Assembly (NCBI RefSeq): GCF_900110855.1
Contig: NZ_FOFA01000002.1
Location: 558,001-622,000 of the forward strand
Length of the DNA stretch: 64,000 bases
Direction of reading: 5' to 3'
From: Microlunatus flavus
GTDB taxonomy: Bacteria > Actinomycetota > Actinomycetes > Propionibacteriales > Propionibacteriaceae
This document shows, piece by piece, positions 24,981-34,386 of this stretch (position 1 is the first letter of the stretch; each line of letters begins with the position of its first letter). Below the pieces are notes generated by a model. It was not told the DNA's origin and searched no databases. It saw nothing but the letters and a program-made list of their open reading frames with translations. The translations under genes were made by a program, and so were the position numbers.

Positions 24981-26152
24981 CCACCGTGAACCTGGGCCTG
25001 CCCGCCCTGCCCCCGCCCGTCCTCGCCCCCCGCCGCAAGACGCGCAAGATCAAGGTGGGCAAGGTCGACGTCGGCGGCGACGCTCCGATCAGCGTGCAGT
25101 CGATGACCACGACGCTCACCTCGAACATCAACGCGACCCTGCAGCAGATCGCCGAGCTCACCGCGACCGGCTGCGACATCGTGCGGGTGGCCGTGCCGAG
25201 CCAGGACGACGCCGACGCGCTGCCGGCCATCGCCGCCAAGTCGCAGATCCCGGTGATCGCCGACATCCACTTCCAGCCCAAGTACGTCTTCGCCGCGATC
25301 GACGCGGGCTGCGCCGCGGTCCGGGTCAACCCGGGCAACATCCGCGCCTTCGACGACCAGGTCAAGGAGATCGCGCGGGCCGCGAAGGACCGCGGCACCT
25401 CGATCCGGATCGGCGTGAACGCGGGTTCTCTCGACAAGCGCCTGCTGGCCAAGTACGGCAAGGCGACGCCCGAGGCGCTGGTCGAGTCCGCGCTGTGGGA
25501 GGCGAGCCTGTTCGAGGAGCACGACTTCCGCGAGTTCAAGATCAGCGTCAAGCACAACGACCCGGTCGTCATGGTGCGCGCGTACGAGCTGCTCAGCGAG
25601 TCGTGCGACTACCCGCTGCACCTGGGCGTGACCGAGGCGGGCCCGGCGTTCCAGGGCACGATCAAGTCCTCCGTCGCGTTCGGCGCGCTGCTGAGCAAGG
25701 GCATCGGTGACACGATCCGCGTCTCGCTCTCGGCCCCTCCGGTGGAGGAGGTCAAGGTCGGCCTGCAGATCCTGCAGTCGCTGAACCTGCGCCCCCGCAA
25801 GCTCGAGATCGTCTCCTGCCCCTCGTGCGGGCGGGCCCAGGTCGACGTCTACAAGCTCGCCGACGCCGTCACCGCCGGGCTGGAGGGCATGACCGTCCCG
25901 CTGCGCGTGGCCGTCATGGGCTGCGTCGTCAACGGCCCGGGCGAGGCCCGCGAGGCCGACCTCGGCGTGGCGTCGGGCAACGGCAAGGGCCAGATCTTCG
26001 TGCGCGGCGAGGTGATCAAGACGGTGCCGGAGGCCGACATCGTCGAGACCCTCATCGAGGAGGCCATGCGCCTCGCCGATGAGATGCCTCCCGGCGAGGA
26101 GAGCGGCAGCCCCGAGGTGCTCGTCGCGGGCAGCGCCCCGGCCCGGGTCTGA
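24977..26152 (+). CDS. ispG: 4-hydroxy-3-methylbut-2-enyl diphosphate synthase
   Basis: IspG (GcpE) converts MEcPP to HMBPP in the MEP isoprenoid pathway, using a [4Fe-4S] cluster. The 391-residue bacterial two-domain form is seen. A TIM-barrel domain ([42 protein letters not shown]) is followed by the cluster domain with Cys281 and Cys284 ([11 protein letters not shown]) and Cys316 with Glu323 ([11 protein letters not shown]). ATG 24977 overlaps the preceding glycosyltransferase stop (ATGA). A TACGCT hexamer 9 nt upstream may be a -10 element for a separate short-leader transcript. With dxr it gives two steps of one pathway in the same cluster. Confidence 0.97.
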   Translation: MTTVNLGLPALPPPVLAPRRKTRKIKVGKVDVGGDAPISVQSMTTTLTSNINATLQQIAELTATGCDIVRVAVPSQDDADALPAIAAKSQIPVIADIHFQPKYVFAAIDAGCAAVRVNPGNIRAFDDQVKEIARAAKDRGTSIRIGVNAGSLDKRLLAKYGKATPEALVESALWEASLFEEHDFREFKISVKHNDPVVMVRAYELLSESCDYPLHLGVTEAGPAFQGTIKSSVAFGALLSKGIGDTIRVSLSAPPVEEVKVGLQILQSLNLRPRKLEIVSCPSCGRAQVDVYKLADAVTAGLEGMTVPLRVAVMGCVVNGPGEAREADLGVASGNGKGQIFVRGEVIKTVPEADIVETLIEEAMRLADEMPPGEESGSPEVLVAGSAPARV

Positions 26153-26181
26153 GCGCCGCGTGAGCCGGGTATGAGCTCGCG

Positions 26182-27060
26182 GTGACCGCGACGAGGGCCG
26201 GCGACCGCACCGGGGTGCACGGACGCGGACGCGTGCGGGTGCTCGGCCGCGACGACGTGCCCGCGGCCATCCGGGTGCTCTCCGAGCGACCCGTGGAGAA
26301 CGTCTTCGTCGCCGCCCGGATCCGCGCGGCCGGGCTCGACCCGGCCACGCTCGGCTGCCAGGTGTGGGGCTACGAGCGCGAGGGCACGCTCGTCGCGCTC
26401 TGCCACGCCGGCTCCAACCTCGTGCCGGTCAACGCCGACGAGGAGGCGCTGCAGGCCTGGACGGAGTACGCCGGGCGGCAGCGCATGTGCGCCTCGATCA
26501 TCGGTCCGTCCGACGTCGCCATGCGCTTCTGGCACCTGCTCGGCGAGCGCTGGGGCTCCTCGTGGTCCGAGGTGCGCGACGTCCGGCCGCACCAGCCCGT
26601 CATGACGATCGCGGGAGAGCCGCAGGTGGCGCCCGACCCGCGCGTGCGGCGGGTGACCCTCGAGCACTGGGACGCCTACACCGACGCGGCGGTCCGCATG
26701 TACACCGAGGAGATCGGCGTCTCGCCCGTCTCCGGGAGCTCGGCGGGCTACCGCTTCTACGTCCGCCAGCTGATCACCAGCGGGCGGGCGTTCGGGCTCT
26801 TCGACGGCGACCGGGTGCTGTTCAAGGCCGACCTCGGCTCGGTCTCCGGAACGGTCTGCCAGGTGCAGGGCGTCTGGCTCGACCCGGACGTGCGCGGGCG
26901 GGGCATGGCCCCCGCCGCCATGGCCGCTGTCGTCGGGCTGGCCCGCTCGGTCGTGCCGACCGTCTCGCTCTACGTCAACGACTACAACCGGCCGGCACGC
27001 GCCACGTACGAGCGGGTCGGCTTCACCCAGGTCGGGGAGTTCGCGACCATCCACTACTGA
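26182..27060 (+). CDS. GNAT acetyltransferase with DUF4081-type N-terminal domain
   Basis: This 292-residue protein has two parts. The N-terminal half (VRVLGRDDVPAAIRVLSERPVENVFVAARI onward) matches the DUF4081 group that sits next to ispG in many actinomycetes, including Rv2867c of M. tuberculosis. The C-terminal half (about 150-292) is a GNAT fold: VQGVWLDPDVRGRGMAPAAMAAVV is the acetyl-CoA-binding motif, and SLYVNDYNRPARATYERVGF is the C-terminal signature. The substrate is unknown. GTG 26182 is the only sensible start. A TATGAG hexamer lies 6 nt before it, similar to the leaderless promoters described for argG and proS. Confidence 0.87.
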   Translation: MTATRAGDRTGVHGRGRVRVLGRDDVPAAIRVLSERPVENVFVAARIRAAGLDPATLGCQVWGYEREGTLVALCHAGSNLVPVNADEEALQAWTEYAGRQRMCASIIGPSDVAMRFWHLLGERWGSSWSEVRDVRPHQPVMTIAGEPQVAPDPRVRRVTLEHWDAYTDAAVRMYTEEIGVSPVSGSSAGYRFYVRQLITSGRAFGLFDGDRVLFKADLGSVSGTVCQVQGVWLDPDVRGRGMAPAAMAAVVGLARSVVPTVSLYVNDYNRPARATYERVGFTQVGEFATIHY

Positions 27061-27094
27061 GTGGTCGCGTCGGCGCCCGGTGCTCCGGGCCCGT

Positions 27095-28555
<1,461 letters not shown>

Positions 28556-28562
28556 GCGGGGA

Positions 28563-28691
28563 CGCTCCCTGAGCTGGTCGAAAGGCCCGGAACGGGTCGG
28601 CGTCCCCGCACCTCTGGGGACGCTGACCTCTTCGAGGCCCTTCGACGGGCTCAGGGAGCGTTCTGCGGCCCTTCGACAGGCTCAGGGAGCG
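28563..28691. repeat. Three copies of a 24-nt dispersed repeat (two direct, one inverted)
   Basis: Downstream of argG a 24-nt unit occurs three times. Two copies at 28637-28660 and 28668-28691 read GCCCTTCGAC(G/A)GGCTCAG followed by GGAGCG and differ at one base. A less perfect inverted copy lies at 28563-28586. The inverted and direct copies can pair to form a long hairpin that may end the argG transcript. The core CCTTCGACAGGCTCAGG is known to me as a motif that recurs in intergenic DNA of many high-GC bacteria. Confidence 0.75.
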
Positions 28692-28713
28692 CTCCGTGGT
28701 CCTTCCCGGGCCC

Positions 28714-28731
28714 GATCGGTGTTGACCGATC
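28714..28731. promoter_or_regulatory. Short perfect inverted repeat upstream of the cellulase gene
   Basis: GATCGGT (28714-28720) and ACCGATC (28725-28731) form a 7-bp perfect dyad around GTTG. It lies 19 nt before the CebR/CelR-like box and 143 nt before the cellulase start. It could be a second regulator site or a small hairpin; nothing decides which. Confidence 0.35.
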
Positions 28732-28749
28732 AACAGCTCCCCAGCCGTT

Positions 28750-28763
28750 TGGGAGCGTTCCCG
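28750..28763 (+). promoter_or_regulatory. CebR/CelR-like operator upstream of the GH6 gene
   Basis: TGGGAGCGTTCCCG matches 12 of 14 positions of TGGGAGCGCTCCCA, the palindrome bound by LacI-family cellulose regulators (CelR of Thermobifida, CebR of Streptomyces). It lies 110 nt before the cellulase ATG, in the only intergenic region that can drive that gene. Binding would repress the gene until cellobiose is present. No such regulator is encoded in the window. Confidence 0.6.
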
Positions 28764-28873
28764 CGCGGTAACGCCGACCTGTAGAACCTGGCAGCGCGGC
28801 CGGGGTCCGCAAGGTCCGTCCGACGCGCGGCGGGTCGCACCGTGCGACCCGGGCCAGCGAGGTCGGGAGCACC

Positions 28874-30214
28874 ATGACCCATCCAACCCTCCGTCGGGGC
28901 GCTGCCGCCCTGGCCGGCGCCGCGCTGCTGGCTGCGGCGCCCTTCGCCACCGTCACCGCGTCCGCGGTGACCGCCCGTCCGCTGTCCGGCAAGACGCACT
29001 TCTACGTGCCGCCGGCCGCCGACGGGGCGAAGGAGCAGATCGACCGGCTGTGGGACCACGGCCGTGACCGGGCCGCTGCGCTGATCAAGGCGGAGGTGAG
29101 CACGCCGCAGGCGGTGTGGTTCACGGACGGCACGCCGAAGCAGGTCCGCAAGGCGGTCCGCAAGGTCAGCGACAAGGCCGCCAAGAAGAAGGCGGTGCCG
29201 ACCCTCGTCGTCTACAACGTGCCGGGCCGCGACTGCTCGCAGTACTCCTCGGGCGGCGCCGGCTCCGACGCGGCCTACCGCGCCTGGATCGACGGCTTCG
29301 CCAAGGGTCTGCGGAACAAGCAGAAGGTCGTCGTGGTCGTCGAGCCCGACGGCCTCACGAACCTGCCCGCCGACTGCCCCGGGGCCTACCCCGGCCAGGA
29401 CGCGGGAACCTTCCCGAACCCGGAGCCCGGCACCCTGACCGCCGGGCGCATCGCCGACATCGCGTACGCGGGCCAGGTGATCCGCAAGGCGAACCGCAAG
29501 GCGCTCGTCTACCTCGACTCCGGCCACAGCGCCTGGAAGAGCGTCGCCGACGCGACCGCCCGGCTCTCCGCCGCCGGCGTGCGCGACGTCCAGGGCTTCT
29601 CGCTCAACGTCTCGAACTACCAGTTCACGCCGAACCTGTCGGAGTACGGGACCTGGATCTCGAGCTGCCTGGCGCTGCACCCGGACGCCGCCACGACCAC
29701 CCCGACCGACTGCGGTGACCAGTACTACAGCGGCGGCCCCGCCAACGGGAACGTCGGCGTGGCGCTCGACCCGCAGCAGGTGTGGAGCGCCACGGCGAGC
29801 GACCCGACCGCGAACACCTCTGGCATCGACTCGCGGTACGCGGCCGAGCTGCAGGCCGCCGGTGTGAAGCCGAAGGCGCACTTCGTCGTCGACACGAGCC
29901 GCAACGGGCGGGGTCCGTGGGTCCCGGCCGCCGGGACCACCTACCCCGACCCGCAGGTCTGGTGCAACCCGCCGGAGCGCGGCCTCGGTGAGCGGCCGAA
30001 GGGGCACCCGGCGAAGGCGTACCCGCAGCTCGACGCCTACCTGTGGATCAAGACGCCGGGCCAGTCCGACGGCCAGTGCAACCGCGGCGTCGCGGGCAGC
30101 ACGACCGACCCGGAGTGGAACGGCCGCACCGACCCGGCCGCAGGCGCCTGGTTCGGCAAGCAGGCCCTCCAGCTGGCGCGCCTGGCTTCGCCGAAGCTGG
30201 AGATCAAGCGCTAG
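28874..30214 (+). CDS. Secreted glycoside hydrolase family 6 cellulase, catalytic domain only
   Basis: The protein has 446 residues with a signal peptide at about 1-32 (basic start, Ala-rich core, ASA site). The GH6 domain fills the rest: FYVPPAADGAKEQ opens it, VVYNVPGRDCSQYSSGG carries the conserved Asp120 of the RDC motif, and VVVVEPDGL carries Asp159 of the EPD motif, the family's proton donor. SLNVSNYQ, FVVDTSRNGRGP and WCNPPERGLG complete the substrate tunnel/cleft signatures. No cellulose-binding module or linker is present, so it may act on soluble or short beta-1,4-glucans. The family inverts the anomeric centre. A CebR/CelR-like box lies upstream. Its last 11 nt overlap the end of the convergent lipase gene. 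Confidence 0.93.
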   Translation: MTHPTLRRGAAALAGAALLAAAPFATVTASAVTARPLSGKTHFYVPPAADGAKEQIDRLWDHGRDRAAALIKAEVSTPQAVWFTDGTPKQVRKAVRKVSDKAAKKKAVPTLVVYNVPGRDCSQYSSGGAGSDAAYRAWIDGFAKGLRNKQKVVVVVEPDGLTNLPADCPGAYPGQDAGTFPNPEPGTLTAGRIADIAYAGQVIRKANRKALVYLDSGHSAWKSVADATARLSAAGVRDVQGFSLNVSNYQFTPNLSEYGTWISSCLALHPDAATTTPTDCGDQYYSGGPANGNVGVALDPQQVWSATASDPTANTSGIDSRYAAELQAAGVKPKAHFVVDTSRNGRGPWVPAAGTTYPDPQVWCNPPERGLGERPKGHPAKAYPQLDAYLWIKTPGQSDGQCNRGVAGSTTDPEWNGRTDPAAGAWFGKQALQLARLASPKLEIKR

Positions 30215-31202
30215 TGCCACCCGGGCGGGTGGAGGTCCGCGCGACGACGCGGTCGACGAAGTCGACGATCTCGCGCTCGACCTCCGCCCGCGTGGTGGGC
30301 TCGTTGTGCACCTCGTGGCGCACCCCGGTGAAGACACGGGTGCGGACGTCGGGGTGCCCGGACGCGACGAGGCGGTTCGCGACGTGGTACGCGCCCTCGC
30401 CGTAGTTCGTCACCGGGTCCTGGTCGCCGGCCAGGACCAGCACGGGCAGCGCGGCGGGCACGCCCGCGTACCAGTCGTCGCCGTTGACCCGGTCGTAGAG
30501 GTCGACGAAGCCCTGCAGGAAGCGCGCGCTGAGCGGCGCCCCGAAGTTGTTGAAGGGGTCGCGGGCGTGGTCGGCCACGACGTCGGCGTCGAGGGCGACC
30601 CAGGCCGTCGGGCCCGCCCCGGGCTCGTAGCGCTCCAGGAAGCCGTCGAACAGCTGGCCCACGAGCTCCATCGGGGCCGGGTCCGCGGCGTGGTCACCGG
30701 CGGACAGCTCGGCGAGCGCCGCCCGGTCGACGACCTGCTCGATGCCGTGCATCTGCGCGGCGATCCCGCCCAGCACGAGGCCGGCGACCGGCGCACCGGC
30801 GCCGGAGGCGGCACGGGGCAGCAGGCCCCGCGCGATCATCGAGCCCCAGCTGTGGCCGTAGACCACCCAAGGCAGCCCCGACGCGCGGTCGCCCAGCCGC
30901 GCACGGGCCTCGTCCTGCAGCGTCAGCGTGTCGGCGACCACGACCCGGGCCGCGTCCTCGCCGGCGTCGGCCCAGACGCCCGACTCCATCGCGGTCCGGC
31001 CGTGACCGGCGTGGTCGTCGGCCACGACGACGAAGCCCGCGTCCAGCAGGGTCGAGACCAGGTGCAGGTAGCGGCGCGAGTGCTCGCCCAGCCCGTGCAC
31101 GACCTGGACGACCGCCCTGGCCGGGACTACGGGTTCGTAGACCCACGCCTGGATCGTGTCCCGGTTGTTGGCCGAGGTGAAGGTGATCTCCTGCAGGGCC
31201 AC
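30204..31202 (-). CDS. Alpha/beta hydrolase, monoacylglycerol lipase-like
   Basis: This 332-residue cytoplasmic enzyme has VVQVVHGLGEHSRRYLHL, the HG oxyanion region with the GEHSxRY signature of serine aminopeptidase_S33/monoacylglycerol lipases. VVADDHAGHGRT follows, then VVYGHSWGSMIAR with the nucleophile Ser in GHSWG. Asp in VLAGDQDPVTNYG and His in VRHEVHNEP complete the triad. It probably hydrolyses monoacylglycerols or related esters. GTG 31202 has a GGGGAGAGG ribosome site upstream. The gene converges on the cellulase gene, and the two share 11 nt. Confidence 0.87.
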   Translation of the reverse strand: MALQEITFTSANNRDTIQAWVYEPVVPARAVVQVVHGLGEHSRRYLHLVSTLLDAGFVVVADDHAGHGRTAMESGVWADAGEDAARVVVADTLTLQDEARARLGDRASGLPWVVYGHSWGSMIARGLLPRAASGAGAPVAGLVLGGIAAQMHGIEQVVDRAALAELSAGDHAADPAPMELVGQLFDGFLERYEPGAGPTAWVALDADVVADHARDPFNNFGAPLSARFLQGFVDLYDRVNGDDWYAGVPAALPVLVLAGDQDPVTNYGEGAYHVANRLVASGHPDVRTRVFTGVRHEVHNEPTTRAEVEREIVDFVDRVVARTSTRPGGTSA

Positions 31203-31288
31203 GCCGACCGCCTCTCCCCGGCGGCGCCGCCGGGCTCACGCGAACGGTAGCGGTCGTCCCTGGGCGGGCGGCTGGAAGAGTGCGCGGG

Positions 31289-32539
31289 GTGAGCCCGGAG
31301 CGCGCTGCCGTGCCGGCGCTGCCGCGCGCGTTCCGGTGCTTCTGGTGGGGCGAGGCGGTCTCGGGCTTCGGCAACGCGGTCACCGGCCTGGCCCTGCAGA
31401 CCCTCGTGGTCGTCACCCTCGGCGGCACGGCCGTCCAGGTGGGGTGGCTGAACGCCGCCCGGTGGCTGCCGTACCTGGTGGTCGGCCTCGTCGTCGGCGC
31501 GCTCGTGGACCGGGTCCGGCGACGGCCGGTGATGGTGGCCACCGACCTGCTCCGGGCGCTGCTGCTGGCCCTGGTCCCGTTCGCCTGGGCGCTCGGCGTG
31601 CTAAGCCTGCCGCTGCTGCTGGGCGTCGTGCTCGCCTTCGGCGCGGCGTCGCTGGTCAACGACGCGGCCTCGCAGTCGTTCGTGCCACGGCTCGTGCCCC
31701 GCCCATCGCTGCAGCGGGCGCACGCCCGGCTGGACGGGGCGGCCGCGGTGGCGCAGACGGCGGGGCCGGCGGTCGCCGGTCTGCTCGTGCGGCTGGTCGG
31801 CGCGCCGCTCGCGGTGCTCGTGGACGCCGCGAGCTACGCCTTCTCCGCGGCCGTCGTCGCCTCCCTGCCCGACGTCGTCGAGCCGTCCCGCGTGCGCGAC
31901 CGGCTGACCGCCCGGGACCTCGCGGGCCAGGTCGTCGAGGGGGTGCGCTGGGTCTACGGCCGGTCCGGGCTGGCCCGCCTCGCCGTCGCGACCCACGTCT
32001 GGTTCGTCGCCCAGGCCGTCCTCCTCGTGGTGGCGGCGCCGTACGCGTTCCTGCGGCTGCACCTGAGCGCGCTCCAGCTCGGCCTCGTGTACGCGGTCGC
32101 GGGCGTCGGCGCGCTCGTCGGGGCGGTGGTGAGCACCGCGGTCGGCCGCCGGGTCGGCACCGGCGGGGCGATCGTCACCGCGCACCTCACCAGCGCGGTC
32201 GGTGCCCTGGTGATGCTCGCGGCGCTCGCCGCATCCGTGGGCTGGCCGGGCGCCGCGGTGCTCGCGGCCGGCCAGCTGCTGCACGGCTGGGCGATGGGCC
32301 TGAGCAACTCCCACGAGATGAGCTATCGCCAGGCGCTGACCCCCGACGCGCTGCAGGCCCGCACGAACACGACGATGCGGTCGCTGAACCGCGCCGTCGT
32401 GGTCGTCGTCTCGCCCCTCGCCGGGCTGGGCGCCGACCGGTTCGGGTACGGCTGGGCCCTCGGGGCCGTCGCCGCCGTGTTCACGCTGTCGGGGATGCTG
32501 CTGCTCCTCTCGCCCTTCCGTCGGGCACGGGCGGGCTGA
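31289..32539 (+). CDS. MFS exporter (EntS/MFS_3-like)
   Basis: This protein of about 416 residues has 12 predicted membrane helices. FRCFWWGEAVSGFGNAVTGLALQTLVVVTLGGTAVQVGWLNA (about 10-51) and LVVGLVVGALVDRVRRRPVMVATDL match the MFS_3 group, which includes enterobactin and macrolide exporters. The DRVRRRP segment is the loop 2-3 motif. The substrate is unknown. Two in-frame GTG starts exist at 31280 and 31289. GGAAGAG at 31274-31280 gives an 8-nt spacer to 31289, which is therefore preferred. The next gene, proS, seems to have its own promoter. Confidence 0.85.
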   Translation: MSPERAAVPALPRAFRCFWWGEAVSGFGNAVTGLALQTLVVVTLGGTAVQVGWLNAARWLPYLVVGLVVGALVDRVRRRPVMVATDLLRALLLALVPFAWALGVLSLPLLLGVVLAFGAASLVNDAASQSFVPRLVPRPSLQRAHARLDGAAAVAQTAGPAVAGLLVRLVGAPLAVLVDAASYAFSAAVVASLPDVVEPSRVRDRLTARDLAGQVVEGVRWVYGRSGLARLAVATHVWFVAQAVLLVVAAPYAFLRLHLSALQLGLVYAVAGVGALVGAVVSTAVGRRVGTGGAIVTAHLTSAVGALVMLAALAASVGWPGAAVLAAGQLLHGWAMGLSNSHEMSYRQALTPDALQARTNTTMRSLNRAVVVVVSPLAGLGADRFGYGWALGAVAAVFTLSGMLLLLSPFRRARAG

Positions 32540-32574
32540 GCGGAACGCGCTCGGTCGCCAGGGGCCGCGTCGCC

Positions 32575-32580
32575 TAGGGT
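32575..32580 (+). promoter_or_regulatory. Candidate -10 element of a leaderless proS transcript
   Basis: TAGGGT ends 6 nt before GTG 32587, with no Shine-Dalgarno sequence between them. This is the same geometry as at argG, ribF and the GNAT gene at 62474. Confidence 0.5.
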
Positions 32581-32586
32581 GAGCCG

Positions 32587-34368
32587 GTGATCTCGCGGAT
32601 GTCGGAGCTGTTCGTGCGCACCCTGCGGGAGGACCCGGCCGACGCGGAGGTGCCCAGCCACACCTGGCTCGTCCGCGCGGGCTACATCCGCCGCGCGGCG
32701 CCCGGCATCTACTCCTGGCTGCCGCTGGGGCTGAAGGTCCTGCAGAACGTCGAGCGCATCGTCCGCGAGGAGATGGACGCGATCGGCGGCCAGGAGGTGC
32801 GCTTCCCCGCGCTGCTGCCGCGCGAGCCGTACGACGCGAGCGGGCGCTGGACCGACTACGGGCCCAACATCTTCCGTCTGCAGGACCGCAAGGGCGCCGA
32901 CTACCTGCTCGGGCCGACGCACGAGGAGATGTTCACGCTCCTGGTGAAGGACCTGTACTCGTCCTACAAGGACCTGCCGCTCACGCTGTACCAGATCCAG
33001 ACCAAGTACCGCGACGAGCCGCGGCCCCGCGCGGGCATCCTGCGCGGGCGCGAGTTCGTCATGAAGGACTCCTACACCTTCGACATCGACGTCGCGTCGT
33101 TCCGCGAGCAGTACGCGGCGCACCGGGCGGCGTACATCCGCATCTTCGACCGCCTTGGCTTCGAGTACGCGATCGTGTCGGCGATGTCCGGGGCCATGGG
33201 CGGGTCGGCGAGCGAGGAGTTCCTGGCGCTGTCGGAGACCGGCGAGGACACCTTCGTGCGCTCGCCCGGCGGCTACAGCGCCAACGTGGAGGCGGTGCGG
33301 ACCCCGCTGCCCGACGCCGTGCCGTTCGACCACGTCCCGGCCGCGCACGTCGAGGACACCCCCGACACCCCGACCATCGCGTCGCTGGTCGCCCTCGCGA
33401 ACGAGCGTTTCCCCCGCGACGACCGGCCCTGGAGCGCGGCCGACACCCTCAAGAACGTCGTGCTCATGGTGACGCAGCCCGACGGCAAGGCCGCCCCGCT
33501 CGTCATCGGCCTGCCCGGCGACCGCGAGGTCGACCTCAAGCGGGTGCAGGCCCAGCTCGAGCCGGCCGACGTCGAGGTCTTCGACGCCTTCGAGGACTAC
33601 CCGATGCTCGTCAAGGGCTACATCGGCCCGCAGGTGCTGGGCGCGGAGTCGGGCAGCGGCATCCGCTACCTGGTCGACCCGCGGGTCGGCGAGGGCACCC
33701 GCTGGATCACCGGGGCCAACGTTAGCGGCCAGCACGTCTTCGACCTGGTCCGCGGCCGCGACTTCGACGCCGACGGGCTGATCGAGGCGGCCGAGGTCCG
33801 CCCGGGCGACCCGGCGCCGGACGGCTCGGGCCCGCTGGAGCTCGCCCGCGGCATCGAGATGGGGCACATCTTCCAGCTCGACACGAAGTTCTCCGAGGCC
33901 CTCGGCCTGCGCGTGCTCGACCAGAACGGCAAGCTCGTCACGGTGACGATGGGCTCGTACGGGCTGGGCGTGTCGCGTGCGGTGGCGGCGGTCGCCGACA
34001 ACACCTGCGACGACAAGGGCCTGTCGTGGCCCCGCGAGCTCGCGCCCTACCTCGTCCACGTGGTCGTGGCGGGCAAGGACCCCGCGGCGCTGGCCTGGGC
34101 GACCGAGCTGGCCCAGCAGCTCGACGACGCGGGGGTCAGCGTCCTGCTCGACGACCGCAAGGCGAGCCCGGGGGTCAAGTTCGCCGACGCCGAGGTGCTC
34201 GGGATGCCGACCATCGTCGTCGTCGGCCGCGGCTTCGCCGACGGGATGGTCGAGCTCCGCGACCGGCGCAGCGGCGACCGCCGCGACGTCGGCCTCGACG
34301 ACGCGCTGGCCGAGGTCACCGCGCACGCGCACGGCCGGCTGAGCATCGACGCGTCGGTGCGCAGCTAG
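32587..34368 (+). CDS. proS: Prolyl-tRNA synthetase (bacterial type with editing domain)
   Basis: ProS charges tRNA-Pro with proline. It is a 593-residue class II enzyme. Motif 1 lies around [21 protein letters not shown], motif 2 is [29 protein letters not shown], and motif 3 is [16 protein letters not shown]. Between motifs 2 and 3 (about residues 225-395) is the YbaK-like insertion ([27 protein letters not shown]) that removes mischarged Ala. The anticodon-binding domain ends the protein ([24 protein letters not shown] onward). Length and order fit the long bacterial form. In mycobacteria proS lies close to the DUF4439 gene and rimP. Here about 12 kb, including kdp, separates them. Confidence 0.97.
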   Translation: MISRMSELFVRTLREDPADAEVPSHTWLVRAGYIRRAAPGIYSWLPLGLKVLQNVERIVREEMDAIGGQEVRFPALLPREPYDASGRWTDYGPNIFRLQDRKGADYLLGPTHEEMFTLLVKDLYSSYKDLPLTLYQIQTKYRDEPRPRAGILRGREFVMKDSYTFDIDVASFREQYAAHRAAYIRIFDRLGFEYAIVSAMSGAMGGSASEEFLALSETGEDTFVRSPGGYSANVEAVRTPLPDAVPFDHVPAAHVEDTPDTPTIASLVALANERFPRDDRPWSAADTLKNVVLMVTQPDGKAAPLVIGLPGDREVDLKRVQAQLEPADVEVFDAFEDYPMLVKGYIGPQVLGAESGSGIRYLVDPRVGEGTRWITGANVSGQHVFDLVRGRDFDADGLIEAAEVRPGDPAPDGSGPLELARGIEMGHIFQLDTKFSEALGLRVLDQNGKLVTVTMGSYGLGVSRAVAAVADNTCDDKGLSWPRELAPYLVHVVVAGKDPAALAWATELAQQLDDAGVSVLLDDRKASPGVKFADAEVLGMPTIVVVGRGFADGMVELRDRRSGDRRDVGLDDALAEVTAHAHGRLSIDASVRS

Positions 34369-34386
34369 CCGGTCGCGGACCCCGGC

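Noticed and set aside
28556-28873. A gene in the gap between argG and the cellulase
   Set aside because: Frames there are short, lack ribosome sites and run through the repeat units. The stretch is explained by repeats and regulatory sites.
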